This document shows, piece after piece, positions 34,660 through 42,817 of a stretch of 64,000 nucleotides of DNA. Under the pieces are notes generated by a model. That model had not been told where the DNA came from. It did no database searches and saw only the letters and a program-made list of their open reading frames with translations. The stretch comes from Simiduia agarivorans SA1 = DSM 21679 (lineage in GTDB: Bacteria > Pseudomonadota > Gammaproteobacteria > Pseudomonadales > Cellvibrionaceae): NCBI RefSeq assembly GCF_000305785.2, contig NC_018868.3:806001-870000 (forward strand), given 5' to 3'. A program made the position numbers and the translations under genes. How positions within the stretch are numbered: position 1 is the first letter of the stretch; every line of letters begins with the position of its first letter.

Positions 34660-36087
34660 ATGGAAAATTTTGAAGCAAGCCTTGCGGCCACCGTTGGCGC
34701 CATTAACGGCGTCCTTTGGGACAAAATTCTGATTGTCATGCTGATCGGTGCCGGCCTCTGGTTCACCCTGCGCCTGGGCGCGGTGCAATTCAGGTTGTTC
34801 GGCCATATGTTCGGTGTGATGAAAGGCTCGCTCAGATCCAACAAGCTCGGCATCTCGCCTTTCCAGGCGTTGGCCACAAGTCTCGCGGCCCGCGTAGGTA
34901 CCGGTAACCTTGCCGGGGTTGCGGTGGCCATCACCTTGGGCGGTCCCGGCGCCGTGTTCTGGATGTGGGTGATTGCACTGATGGGCATGGCCACCGGCTT
35001 TGCCGAATCCACTCTCGGACAATTTTACAAAGTCAAAGATGCCAACGGCGAATACCGTGGCGGACCGGCCTATTACATCCAGATGGGGCTGAACAACCGT
35101 TGGCTGGCGATTCTTTTCTCCTTGTGCCTGCTGTTCGGTTATGGCTTCGTTTTTTCTGCGGTTCAGGCCAACACCATTGGTGACGCGCTCAATAACGCTT
35201 ACGGCATTTCGCCCTTCCAGTCCGGTTTGGTGATGACGGTGGTGGCCGGTCTCGTACTGATTGGCGGTTTGCGCGCCATCGCCACCTTCGCCGAAATCAC
35301 CGTGCCGTTTATGGGCTTGGGCTATGTACTCATGGCGCTGACACTGGTTGCCATCAATATTGCCGAAGTACCCGACATTCTCGCCCTGATTGTTAAATCC
35401 GCGTTCGGCCTGGAAGAAGCCGCGGGCGGTTTTCTGGGCGCGGCCATTAACGGCATCAAGCGCGGCCTCTACTCCAACGAAGCCGGTTCCGGCAGCGTGC
35501 CGCACGCCGCCGCTGCCGCGGTGCCCTATCCCAATCACCCGGTATCCCAAGGTCTGGTGCAAATGCTGGGCGTCTTTGTGGACACCATTATTATCTGCTC
35601 CTGCACGGCCATCATTATTTTACTGGCGCACGACAATCTGGGCTCCGATCTCGCGGCCATCCGCGTGACGCAGGAAGCCATGGTGCACCATGTGGGTAGC
35701 TGGGGTATGGATTTCATCGCAGTGACCATCGTGTTTTTCAGCTTCACGTCGGTGATTGCCAATTACGCCTACGCCGAATCAAACCTGCACATGTTCAAAC
35801 TCGATAACCGTCTGGGCCGGCTGTGTCTGATTGCCGGTTATCTGGTAATGGTTCTGTGGGGGTCAATGGCAAAATTGCAAACCGTGTGGGACCTTGCCGA
35901 TATGGCATTGGGTCTGATGACAGTGATTAACGTCATCGCCATTGTCTGGCTCACACCCACCGTGAAAGCGCTGCTGAATGACTATCTGGCGCAGCGCAAG
36001 GCCAATAAACTGCCGGAATACACACTGGAAAAATCCCACCGCTACCAGGGCGAACCTGAAGCCGGGGTTTGGAGTAAAGCCGATTGA
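34660..36087 (+). CDS. AGCS-family sodium:alanine/glycine symporter
   Basis: 475 residues with about ten membrane helices. The AGCS signature 'ALATSLAARVGTGNLAGVAVAITLGGPGAVFWMW', 'GFAESTLGQFYKVKD...YRGGPAYYIQMGL' and 'GLYSNEAGSGSVPHAAA' are clear. It imports small neutral amino acids with sodium. Collagen is one-third glycine and alanine-rich, so the cargo fits the neighbouring genes (inferred). ATG 34660 lacks a good Shine-Dalgarno sequence; the longer open frame from 34513 would lie inside hutG. The stop overlaps the ppx TTG. Confidence 0.92.
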   Translation: MENFEASLAATVGAINGVLWDKILIVMLIGAGLWFTLRLGAVQFRLFGHMFGVMKGSLRSNKLGISPFQALATSLAARVGTGNLAGVAVAITLGGPGAVFWMWVIALMGMATGFAESTLGQFYKVKDANGEYRGGPAYYIQMGLNNRWLAILFSLCLLFGYGFVFSAVQANTIGDALNNAYGISPFQSGLVMTVVAGLVLIGGLRAIATFAEITVPFMGLGYVLMALTLVAINIAEVPDILALIVKSAFGLEEAAGGFLGAAINGIKRGLYSNEAGSGSVPHAAAAAVPYPNHPVSQGLVQMLGVFVDTIIICSCTAIIILLAHDNLGSDLAAIRVTQEAMVHHVGSWGMDFIAVTIVFFSFTSVIANYAYAESNLHMFKLDNRLGRLCLIAGYLVMVLWGSMAKLQTVWDLADMALGLMTVINVIAIVWLTPTVKALLNDYLAQRKANKLPEYTLEKSHRYQGEPEAGVWSKAD

Positions 36088-37559
36088 GTGAACACCATTA
36101 CGCCGCGGTAGACCTGGGTTCTAACAGTTTCCATTTGCTGGTCGCCGAATGGCGAGACGGCCGACTGGAAGTGGTCGACCGCTACAAGGAAATGGTGCAA
36201 ATAGCCCGGGGCCTGGACGGCCACGGCAAGCTCAGCAAAGACACCCAGACTGCCGCGCTGGATGTGTTGGCCCGTATGGGTCAACGCCTGCGCGACATTC
36301 CGGCACACCACATCCGCGCGGTGGGCACAAAAACACTGCGGGCGGCGCGCAACAGCGATAAATTTTTGCGCAAAGCACAAGCCGCCCTTGGCCACCCCAT
36401 CCACATTATTTCCGGGTTTGAAGAAGCCCGATTGGTGTATCAGGGCGTGTGCTCAACGCTTGAGCGCAATAACCAGAAACGGCTGGTCATCGATATAGGC
36501 GGCGCCAGCACAGAGTTTATTATTGGTCAGGGTGACACACCGCGTTTACTGGAAAGCCTTAACCTCGGCTGCGTGGTGCTGGCCGAGCGATTTTTCAAAT
36601 ACGGCCCGGTCACTGAACGCGCGATGCAATCCGCGTACACCGCCGCCTGCGCCATCATCGAGCCCATCGCGCGCGCCTACCGCGCCGAAGGTTGGGAGCT
36701 GGCCATCGGCACCTCGGGCACCATGCGTGCAGCCGCCGAACTCATGGACGCCAAAAACAAAGGCCTGATCAGCCGCGAAAGCCTGACCCGGGTAGTGGAA
36801 CAAACCATCGCCGACGGCGAGGTACTGCACGCCAGCGTTCCGAAACTCCGGCGCGATGTATTGCCTGCGGGTTTAGCCATTATCAGCGCTATTTTTGATC
36901 AATTGAAATTAACCGAATTGCACGTGGCTGACGCTGCACTGAAAGAAGGCCTGATTCAGGAACTGTTGGGTCAGGGCGCTGCAACCGATACCCGCGACAC
37001 CAGCGTCATGCACCTGGCAGAGCGTTACGGGTGCGATCTTCAGCAAGGTCAACGGGTGGCCGGAGTGGCCAGCCAGCTGATCAATCAAATCCCCCTGCCG
37101 CCGGTGAATGGCATCCCGCCCGCACAATTCATGCACTGGGCCGGTATCCTGCACGAGATCGGTTTGCATATCAGCCACAGCGGCTACCACAAGCATGGTC
37201 ACTACCTGCTGAAACACCACGACATGGGTGGCTTTTCGCGGTTCGAGCAACACTGGCTGGCCAGCCTTGTGCGCATGCAACGCAATAACATTAAACAGGC
37301 GCTGATCATTGAACAGAGTCAATCGTTACAACCGGTGCTGTTGTGCATGGTCGCCGTTTTCCGGTTGGCGTTAATTTTCTGCCGTGCCCGTAAAGACCCG
37401 GACATCATCCCCCAACTCGCGATGCAATCCGCTGGCGACCTGATGCAGCTGCGATTGATACTGCCAGACCAATGGCTCGATAATCACCCGCTGACAGCAC
37501 TTAACCTGCAACAGGAAGCCGACCTGCTGGCGGAAGCCGGTTTGACCTTAACATTCTGA
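36084..37559 (+). CDS. ppx: Exopolyphosphatase / guanosine pentaphosphatase (Ppx/GppA)
   Basis: 491 residues of the sugar kinase/Hsp70/actin fold. 'YAAVDLGSNSFHLLVAEW' (phosphate loop 1), 'FEEARLVYQGV', 'VIDIGGASTEFIIG' (loop 2) and 'AIGTSGTMRAAAELM' are present, with a C-terminal HD-like region ('HWAGILHEIGLHISHSGYHKHG'). It degrades polyphosphate and/or pppGpp; Ppx and GppA cannot be told apart by eye. TTG 36084 is the start: GGAG lies nine bases upstream and the TTGA overlap links it to the symporter gene. A hairpin without T-run (37561-37580) follows. Confidence 0.93.
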   Translation: MSEHHYAAVDLGSNSFHLLVAEWRDGRLEVVDRYKEMVQIARGLDGHGKLSKDTQTAALDVLARMGQRLRDIPAHHIRAVGTKTLRAARNSDKFLRKAQAALGHPIHIISGFEEARLVYQGVCSTLERNNQKRLVIDIGGASTEFIIGQGDTPRLLESLNLGCVVLAERFFKYGPVTERAMQSAYTAACAIIEPIARAYRAEGWELAIGTSGTMRAAAELMDAKNKGLISRESLTRVVEQTIADGEVLHASVPKLRRDVLPAGLAIISAIFDQLKLTELHVADAALKEGLIQELLGQGAATDTRDTSVMHLAERYGCDLQQGQRVAGVASQLINQIPLPPVNGIPPAQFMHWAGILHEIGLHISHSGYHKHGHYLLKHHDMGGFSRFEQHWLASLVRMQRNNIKQALIIEQSQSLQPVLLCMVAVFRLALIFCRARKDPDIIPQLAMQSAGDLMQLRLILPDQWLDNHPLTALNLQQEADLLAEAGLTLTF

Positions 37560-37595
37560 GGCAGCCGCCTTGCCGGCTGCGCAATCCATACGCGT

Positions 37596-37943
37596 CTAAT
37601 CCAACAGGTCGTCGGGTTTAACCGACAACGCCTGCGCCAACCCGCGGATAATCGCCGGACTCGGCGCGCGCTCGCCCTGCTCAATCTGGGCACAATAAAC
37701 CGGCGATATGCCCGCGTCTTTGGCAATCGCCGCCGTATCCTTGCCCTTATCAGTTTTAATGGCGTTATAACGGGCAAGACTGAATACATGACCGGTTTTG
37801 GCTGCCGTTACCGCAGAGTCAGGAGACGCAACGGCTTCCTCCTTTACCGCTGCGCCCGCCCGCGCCAACAGCGCTTCGTATTCCGCATAGGGAATCACGG
37901 CCCATTCAGGCCTGCCATCTTTCATAATTACCTGTACACTCAT
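37596..37943 (-). CDS. XRE-type HTH regulator with an antitoxin-like N-terminus
   Basis: 115 residues. The C-terminal half is a helix-turn-helix of the XRE class ('DTAAIAKDAGISPVYCAQIEQGERAPSPAIIRGLAQALSVKPDDLLD'). The N-terminal 'SVQVIMKDGRPEWAVIPYAEYEALLA' resembles the Phd/YefM-like start of some type II antitoxins. No toxin gene flanks it, so it is either a solitary regulator or an orphan antitoxin. ATG 37943 with GAGG upstream is preferred over GTG 37949. Confidence 0.8.
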   Translation of the reverse strand: MSVQVIMKDGRPEWAVIPYAEYEALLARAGAAVKEEAVASPDSAVTAAKTGHVFSLARYNAIKTDKGKDTAAIAKDAGISPVYCAQIEQGERAPSPAIIRGLAQALSVKPDDLLD

Positions 37944-37983
37944 AACCACCTCAGGTTGAATTTTTTGCCTATTGTAACGCCTT

Positions 37984-38661
37984 ATGATTCGTCTGCTGCC
38001 CTTTATTATTCTTATAGTCTTGGCCTGGTACGGCTACCGCCGGTTCATGCAACTGCCCGCAGAAAGCCGCGAGCGCCGTCTGTGGCAGGCGGCCGTGGTG
38101 GCATTTTTGCTGCTCACACTATTTGCGCTGGTAACCGGTCGGCTTAACTGGCTTGGCGCACTGCTGGTGGGTCTGATTCCCTTTGTCCGTGGTCTCTGGC
38201 GACTGTTCACCCACGGACTCACATTGCTGGGCTGGTGGAATACCTATCAACAGGCGCGCGCCATGCGCACCGAATACCTGCGATTGTTTGTGACAAACGG
38301 CAAGATGGACGGTGAAGTCCTGCAAGGAGAATTTCAGGGCCAGACCTTAAATGCGCTGGATAAAACCCAACTGGATCGTTTGCATCAATGGCTCAAGCAG
38401 CAGGACCCGGTGGCAGCCCGGCTGCTGCACAGCTACCTGCTCAGCCGGTTTGGCGATCAACCCGACACGGACGCCGGGGCCGACAATATGACGTTGGCAG
38501 AAGCCCGCACACTGCTCGGGGTTGACGAGACAGCCGATAAGAAAACCATCGTGTATGCGCACCGAAAAATGATGCAGAAATTTCATCCCGACCGGGGCGG
38601 GAGTCATGAATTAGCGGCGCGTATCAACGCCGCCAAGGACAAGCTGCTGGAACACTTATAG
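37984..38661 (+). CDS. Membrane-anchored DnaJ-domain protein
   Basis: 225 residues: two or three N-terminal hydrophobic segments (~3-20, 35-55, 57-80), a helical middle region ('TLNALDKTQLDRLHQWLKQQDPVAARLLHSYL') and a C-terminal J domain with an intact HPD tripeptide ('KMMQKFHPDRGGSHELAARINAAKDKLLEHL'). This topology, TM first and J domain last, is like Pam18/Tim14 and bacterial DjlA-type co-chaperones that recruit DnaK to the inner membrane. The partner is not known. The 3' end overlaps the HAD gene by six bases. Confidence 0.87.
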   Translation: MIRLLPFIILIVLAWYGYRRFMQLPAESRERRLWQAAVVAFLLLTLFALVTGRLNWLGALLVGLIPFVRGLWRLFTHGLTLLGWWNTYQQARAMRTEYLRLFVTNGKMDGEVLQGEFQGQTLNALDKTQLDRLHQWLKQQDPVAARLLHSYLLSRFGDQPDTDAGADNMTLAEARTLLGVDETADKKTIVYAHRKMMQKFHPDRGGSHELAARINAAKDKLLEHL

Positions 38662-39315
38662 CGGACGATTCAGCAACCACTGACAAAACTCACCCATGTG
38701 GGCGAAGCGTTGATCTGCGGCAGTAAAATCCTGGTGGCCTGAAAAGCGATTGGGTATGACACACGTCACCAAACCGGCCGCTTTGGCGGCCGTAAGCCCG
38801 CTGCAGGTATCTTCCACTGCCAGGCAATCGGCTACCGGCAATTGCAACTGCGCCAGCGCATGCTGATAGACATCCGGCGCCGGTTTATTCTCGGCCACTT
38901 CTTCGCCACTGGCAATAAATTCAAAATAATGCCGTAGGCCGGCCGCCTCCAGGTTGGCCTCAAGGGCAAAACGCGCGGAACCCGAGACCACGGCCATGCG
39001 CACGCCATTAGTCTTAAGCGTTTCCAGAGTTGCTTCAACAAATGGCAAGGTCGGGTAGTGTTTGTGCGCATGATACGCTTTCGCGCGCTCGCGTTTCGCC
39101 TGCACCAGGCTGTCTACTGAGGGTGATAGCGCAAAGGTCTGCCGCAGGTGCTGAGCAGTAGCAAGCTCCGACACGCCAGTGTAATGGGTTCGGTAATGCG
39201 CTTCGGGAAAGGCTACTCCGAGCTCTGCCAGCACATCGGCCCAGAATTGGTAATGCACCACCTCCGAATCTGCCAAGGTCCCGTCGTGGTCAAATAAAAC
39301 CGCTTTGTATTGCAT
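38656..39315 (-). CDS. HAD-superfamily phosphatase (beta-PGM/phosphoglycolate-like)
   Basis: 219 residues. Motif I 'VLFDHDGTLADSE' (Asp9, Asp11), motif II 'MAVVSGSAR', the lysine in 'ENKPAPDVYQHAL' and motif IV 'CLAVEDTCSGLTAAKAAG' are all present, with a helical cap domain (~17-85). Substrate unknown; small sugar phosphates or phosphoglycolate are typical. It is the last gene of the minus-strand run containing the two-component system, 15 bases after the kinase gene. Confidence 0.88.
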   Translation of the reverse strand: MQYKAVLFDHDGTLADSEVVHYQFWADVLAELGVAFPEAHYRTHYTGVSELATAQHLRQTFALSPSVDSLVQAKRERAKAYHAHKHYPTLPFVEATLETLKTNGVRMAVVSGSARFALEANLEAAGLRHYFEFIASGEEVAENKPAPDVYQHALAQLQLPVADCLAVEDTCSGLTAAKAAGLVTCVIPNRFSGHQDFTAADQRFAHMGEFCQWLLNRPL

Positions 39316-39330
39316 TGCGCACCACTTTTG

Positions 39331-40701
39331 TCAGACAGGAAACCTGCAGCAGACTGCAAGCCCACCCATGTCACTGGTTTCCAATGTGAGCTCGCCGCCC
39401 TGTGCGAGCACAATATCCTGCACAAGACTCAGGCCCAGTCCCTGTCCGGCTTTGCTTTCGTCGGCGCGCAAGCCTCGCGCCAGCACCCCGGCGCGCACAG
39501 ATTCGGGCATACCCGGGCCATCGTCGGACACAATCAGCGACTTGTATTGACCGCCCCGGTACAGGCTATCACCCCCGCTTATTTTTATGGTCTCCGCGCC
39601 ATATTTGCAGGCGTTTTCCATGACATTGCCCAACAGGTCGAACAAGTCTTTTTCATCCACGGGCAGCATCAATTTATCGGCGCCAAGCTCGATGGTGACA
39701 TTGGGAAACAGTTTCTTCAGACTGGCGGCCAATCGGCTCGCCACTTGCATCGCGTTCTGGTGATGCCTGATTGCACCGTGTGCCAGTGACGCGCGGGCGA
39801 GCTGGCGTGACACTATGTCTTCCAATCGCTGAATTTGCTCGACCATCAGCGCATCATTTTTGGTGGTCTCGTGCATTTCGTTGCGCAACACCGCCAGCGG
39901 GGTTTTGACTGAGTGGGCCAGATCCGACAATGCATTGCGGTAACGCTCACGACCGGATTTTTCCTCAACCAATAACTGATTCAGATTATCCACCAACGGT
40001 TGCAGCTCGCCGGCAAACTCCCCTGTGATGCTCGCCACCTCGCCGCGATTGAGCGCGGATAACTTACCACTGAGCCAGTGCAAGGGGCGCAAAGACCAGT
40101 ACAACAACAGCCACTGCCCTAACAGCAACAAGACGCCAACGCCACTCAGCCATCGCCACAAGGTGGTGCTGAAGGCCTGCAATTGCTGGCGGTATTCTTC
40201 ACTGGCGTGATACAGACTGAAGACCAGACTGAGATCCTCGCCCTCTTCCTGCTCCCATTGAATCCTATAGCGCAGCACAAAAAAATCATCTGAAAAGGGT
40301 GCGAAATAGCTCACCACAGGCGCCAGTGCCTGCTGCTGCATAAGCCCCAGATCACGCAGATCCAACCAACGCGACGAGGGCGATTGCCACAACATCTCGG
40401 CAGGTTGTAAAACGCCGCTGCTTTCGCGATGAACAAAGGCATAAAGATGACTGCCCGGCTGACTGAAACGGGGCTCGGTGAAGGCAGCAGGCATCTCCAG
40501 TTGACCGTTCTCTGTTTCAGCGGCGGCCAGCAGCAGGTAGGTCCAGGTTGTCAGCTGCTGCTCTTCGGCCCGGAGCAGGCTTTGCTTAAAGGCCCGGTCG
40601 ATGCCCAGACCGGTTGCAAGAATCAACACCGGCAGGATCAACACACTGGCGAAGGCCGACCGGCCGGCAATACTGCGAAAAAAACGTTTAATGGAGTGCA
40701 T
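39331..40701 (-). CDS. PhoQ-like sensor histidine kinase
   Basis: 456 residues: N-terminal membrane helix (~16-36), a periplasmic sensor region of about 150 residues, a second helix (~185-205), HAMP, dimerisation helix with the phospho-acceptor ('ALSDLAHSVKTPLAVLRNEM'), and ATPase boxes 'NVMENACKYG', 'VSDDGPGMP' and 'GQGLGLSLVQDI'. ATG 40701 overlaps the response regulator stop (TGATG). The 'HSVKTPLAVL' box is typical of the PhoQ subgroup, which senses divalent cations or acid pH in enterobacteria. The signal here is unknown, but a His-rich exported protein is encoded in the same run. Confidence 0.92.
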   Translation of the reverse strand: MHSIKRFFRSIAGRSAFASVLILPVLILATGLGIDRAFKQSLLRAEEQQLTTWTYLLLAAAETENGQLEMPAAFTEPRFSQPGSHLYAFVHRESSGVLQPAEMLWQSPSSRWLDLRDLGLMQQQALAPVVSYFAPFSDDFFVLRYRIQWEQEEGEDLSLVFSLYHASEEYRQQLQAFSTTLWRWLSGVGVLLLLGQWLLLYWSLRPLHWLSGKLSALNRGEVASITGEFAGELQPLVDNLNQLLVEEKSGRERYRNALSDLAHSVKTPLAVLRNEMHETTKNDALMVEQIQRLEDIVSRQLARASLAHGAIRHHQNAMQVASRLAASLKKLFPNVTIELGADKLMLPVDEKDLFDLLGNVMENACKYGAETIKISGGDSLYRGGQYKSLIVSDDGPGMPESVRAGVLARGLRADESKAGQGLGLSLVQDIVLAQGGELTLETSDMGGLAVCCRFPV

Positions 40702-41372
40702 CAACCGCCCACGAATTGATAGCCCTGACCGCGCAGGGTTTTGAGCGGCAGGCGATTCCCTTCAGGGTCCAGCTTCTTGCGCAACCGCGCGACCAGCACT
40801 TCAAGTACATTGCTGTCCCGGTCATGGTCCTGCGCGTACAAATGCTCTGTGAGTTCGGTTTTTGAAATCACCCGCGCGGAATGCATCATCAGGTATTCCA
40901 CTATACGGTATTCAAAGCTGGTCAGCGCGATCACCTCGCCTTCCCGCGTCAGGACTTGCGCACCGGTATCCAGCGCGTAGGATTCCACTTTGATCACCGG
41001 GCTGGTTTTACCCGCCGCGCGGCGCGCCAATGCATTGACCCGCGCCAACAATTCTTCTGGATGAAATGGCTTGGTCAGGTAATCATCCGCGCCTGCCTCC
41101 AAACCTTCCACCTTCTGCTGCCAGTGATCGCGCGCGGTGAGCACCAGAATCGGCAGCGGGTTATCTTCTTTGCGCCAGGTACGGATCACGTCGAGCCCGG
41201 ACATCAGGGGCAACCCGAGATCGACGATGGCCACGTCGTAGGCATACTCCCTGCCGAGGTATAGCCCTTCTTTACCGTCGGCGGCCAGGTCCACCGTCCA
41301 ATGCCGATCGGCAAACAGTTTTTGGATCTGGGACTGAAGCGCGGATTCATCTTCAATGACTAACAATCGCAT
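40701..41372 (-). CDS. PhoP-like OmpR-family response regulator
   Basis: 223 residues: receiver domain with phospho-acceptor Asp51 ('VAIVDLGLPLMSG'), acidic pocket 'IEDE' (7-10) and Lys in 'DYLTKPF'; winged-helix DNA-binding domain ('VIALTSFEYRIVEYLMMHSARVISKTELTEHLY...NVLEVLVARLRKKL'). Closest in appearance to PhoP. It starts 14 bases after the PepSY gene and overlaps the kinase gene by one base. Confidence 0.94.
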   Translation of the reverse strand: MRLLVIEDESALQSQIQKLFADRHWTVDLAADGKEGLYLGREYAYDVAIVDLGLPLMSGLDVIRTWRKEDNPLPILVLTARDHWQQKVEGLEAGADDYLTKPFHPEELLARVNALARRAAGKTSPVIKVESYALDTGAQVLTREGEVIALTSFEYRIVEYLMMHSARVISKTELTEHLYAQDHDRDSNVLEVLVARLRKKLDPEGNRLPLKTLRGQGYQFVGG

Positions 41373-41386
41373 GGCATATGTCCTGT

Positions 41387-41638
41387 TTACTTGGCAGCCA
41401 CTTTGACTTCTTTGACCCGGCCATCGGCGGTGAGCAAACGCACTTTGTAGTGCTTACCGGCTTTCTGAACCTTAAGCACTTCGCCACCGTGGCGCCGGAC
41501 CGCGATGGCAGCCGCTTCAGAAGGGCTGCCGGCTGCCTGATCCTGGGCTTTCTGTACCGGCACTGGAATGGCTGCCTGCAGCCCGCCGGTAGGCAGGGTA
41601 AAACCAAGCATAAAAATCAGAATCCAGAGCCTTAACAT
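41387..41638 (-). CDS. Small secreted PepSY-domain protein
   Basis: 83 residues. A signal peptide (1-22, ending GLQA) is followed by one PepSY unit: 'SEAAAIAVRRHGGEVLKVQKAGKHYKVRLLTADGRVKEVKV'. Single PepSY proteins encoded just ahead of a two-component system are common in proteobacteria and are thought to act in the periplasm, possibly as modulators of the sensor or of a protease. Lies 14 bases upstream of the regulator gene, so co-transcribed. Confidence 0.88.
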   Translation of the reverse strand: MLRLWILIFMLGFTLPTGGLQAAIPVPVQKAQDQAAGSPSEAAAIAVRRHGGEVLKVQKAGKHYKVRLLTADGRVKEVKVAAK

Positions 41639-41690
41639 GAGTCGTTACCTTTTTGGTTCAGCCAATTCATTCATCGTCGCGATGGCCGGT

Positions 41691-41880
41691 TCAGTCGTCG
41701 CCTCGGTGACGACCCCGATCGTCACCCCTGTGTCGTCCGCGATCATCATGCCCCCGGCCACGGTCATCGCCCCGGTGGCGACCGCGATCGTCATGGTGCC
41801 GGCCACGATCGTCGCCCCGGTGCCGGCCGCGATGGTGATCATCGCGATGGCGATCGCCGCGCGGATGGCCATGGTGATCA
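41691..41880. repeat. Degenerate in-frame tandem repeat encoding the His/Arg/Asp tail
   Basis: Related units of 21-24 bases, alternating in pairs with a period near 45 bases, built on 'cgtcatggtgccggccacgat'-like words. They keep the reading frame of the His-rich protein and also hold open frames on the other strand. Confidence 0.65.
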
Positions 41881-42182
41881 CGACGATGATGGTCGCGTCC
41901 GTGCCAACGCTTGTAATGGTGCCAATCATACCGTTTATAGGGGCTGTAGTGGTATGGCACCGGCTTGCCCCAGTAGCGGCCATCCCAACGGTGCCCACAG
42001 CCGTGGTGGTGACGGTGATGGCTGTTGTAGTGGCGTGGCTGGTAGTTGCGATAATGCACATCGGCATAGACGCCCGACCAGCGCACATCAATACGGGGCT
42101 CATCGTGTCGGTGTCCTGCGTAACTGTTGAGTGTCAGTGTCAATCCCAACAACGCGGCGCACAAGGTCATGAATCGTTTCAT
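41691..42182 (-). CDS. Exported His/Arg/Asp-rich repeat protein
   Basis: 163 residues. Signal peptide (1-22, MKRFMTLCAALLGLTLTLNS then YAG), then a segment rich in His and Tyr ('RWSGVYADVHYRNYQPRHYN', 'SHHRHHHGCGHRWDGRYWG'), then a C-terminal tail of alternating 'RHRGDDRG' and 'RHHDDRG'-type units (about residues 115-163). The frame is chosen because it has the signal peptide and sits in a same-strand run; the repeat also leaves other frames open. Dense His/Asp content suggests binding of Zn, Ni or Cu (inferred). No known family recognised. 26 bases after the glycine-zipper gene, 52 before the PepSY gene. Confidence 0.8.
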   Translation of the reverse strand: MKRFMTLCAALLGLTLTLNSYAGHRHDEPRIDVRWSGVYADVHYRNYQPRHYNSHHRHHHGCGHRWDGRYWGKPVPYHYSPYKRYDWHHYKRWHGRDHHRRDHHGHPRGDRHRDDHHRGRHRGDDRGRHHDDRGRHRGDDRGRGHDDRGRHRGDDRGRHRGDD

Positions 42183-42208
42183 CTCAGGCCTCCTGTAAAG
42201 GGCGTTTT

Positions 42209-42745
42209 TCAGTACAAGGGAGTCACTTCAACAGCAACTTTCAGGCGCTTGCCAGGGTCGCGGTCCATGCGGGTGTAATAGTTTTCACCCTGATAGCGGT
42301 AGGTCACGTCATAACCCATCAACCGGTCTTCGTAGTGCGTCACATTGCGGGTTTCGCACCGCTGTTCATCCCGGTATTCAACACTGCGATGGCCTTGCTT
42401 TTTGCCTATGTCGTGGCCGATGGAGCCCCCCAGCACCGCCCCGATGGCCGTGCCCGAACGGCGGTCGTTTTTACCCACCGCATGGCCGATGGCACCACCG
42501 ATCACGGCGCCCAGCAGTGTCGGGGTGGCTGAATTACTGCCGTGATTACGCTCATAGGCCACGGTTTCAGTCCAGCATTCCTGCTGCGGGCGGCTGATGG
42601 ACACCTGCTCGTAAATCGGGGTCGCGGAAATGACCTTGGCATAGTCGTGCCGGCTGTTGTCGTGGCGATTCTTGCCATGGCCTGCACTGGCGGGCAGCGC
42701 AATCAACGCCGAGAGAGTAGCTACTGCAAAAAGAGTGGTTTTCAT
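42209..42745 (-). CDS. Glycine-zipper (2TM) envelope protein
   Basis: 178 residues: signal peptide (1-21, ending LPASA), a His-rich mature N-terminus, then a glycine zipper 'LLGAVIGGAIGHAVGKNDRRSGTAIGAVLGGSIGHDIGKKQG', as in the 17-kDa antigen/SlyB-like family, and a C-terminal domain with Cys residues ('QECWTETV', 'EQRCETRN') that may form a disulfide. Outer-membrane association is usual for the family. PhoP-controlled SlyB of enterobacteria has a similar zipper, which fits the PhoP-like regulator in this run. Probably the first gene of the run. Confidence 0.85.
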   Translation of the reverse strand: MKTTLFAVATLSALIALPASAGHGKNRHDNSRHDYAKVISATPIYEQVSISRPQQECWTETVAYERNHGSNSATPTLLGAVIGGAIGHAVGKNDRRSGTAIGAVLGGSIGHDIGKKQGHRSVEYRDEQRCETRNVTHYEDRLMGYDVTYRYQGENYYTRMDRDPGKRLKVAVEVTPLY

Positions 42746-42817
42746 GTCAGTTTTCCTTTGTTGCCCGGTCGTATCTGACCTTGAGCTCAGATTACAAAGG
42801 TGAAACTGAATCGATCC

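Noticed and set aside
34555..35562. Minus-strand 335-residue frame opposite the AGCS symporter
   Set aside because: A long His/Gln-rich frame arising from the GC-rich codon pattern of the membrane protein on the plus strand; no recognisable family and fully antisense to a clear gene.
41568..42278. Plus-strand 236-residue frame of hydrophobic Ala/Val/Ile repeats
   Set aside because: It is the antisense of the His/Arg/Asp-repeat gene; the minus-strand frame has a signal peptide and fits the operon. The alternative minus-strand frame 41645-42103 lacks a signal peptide and start signals.
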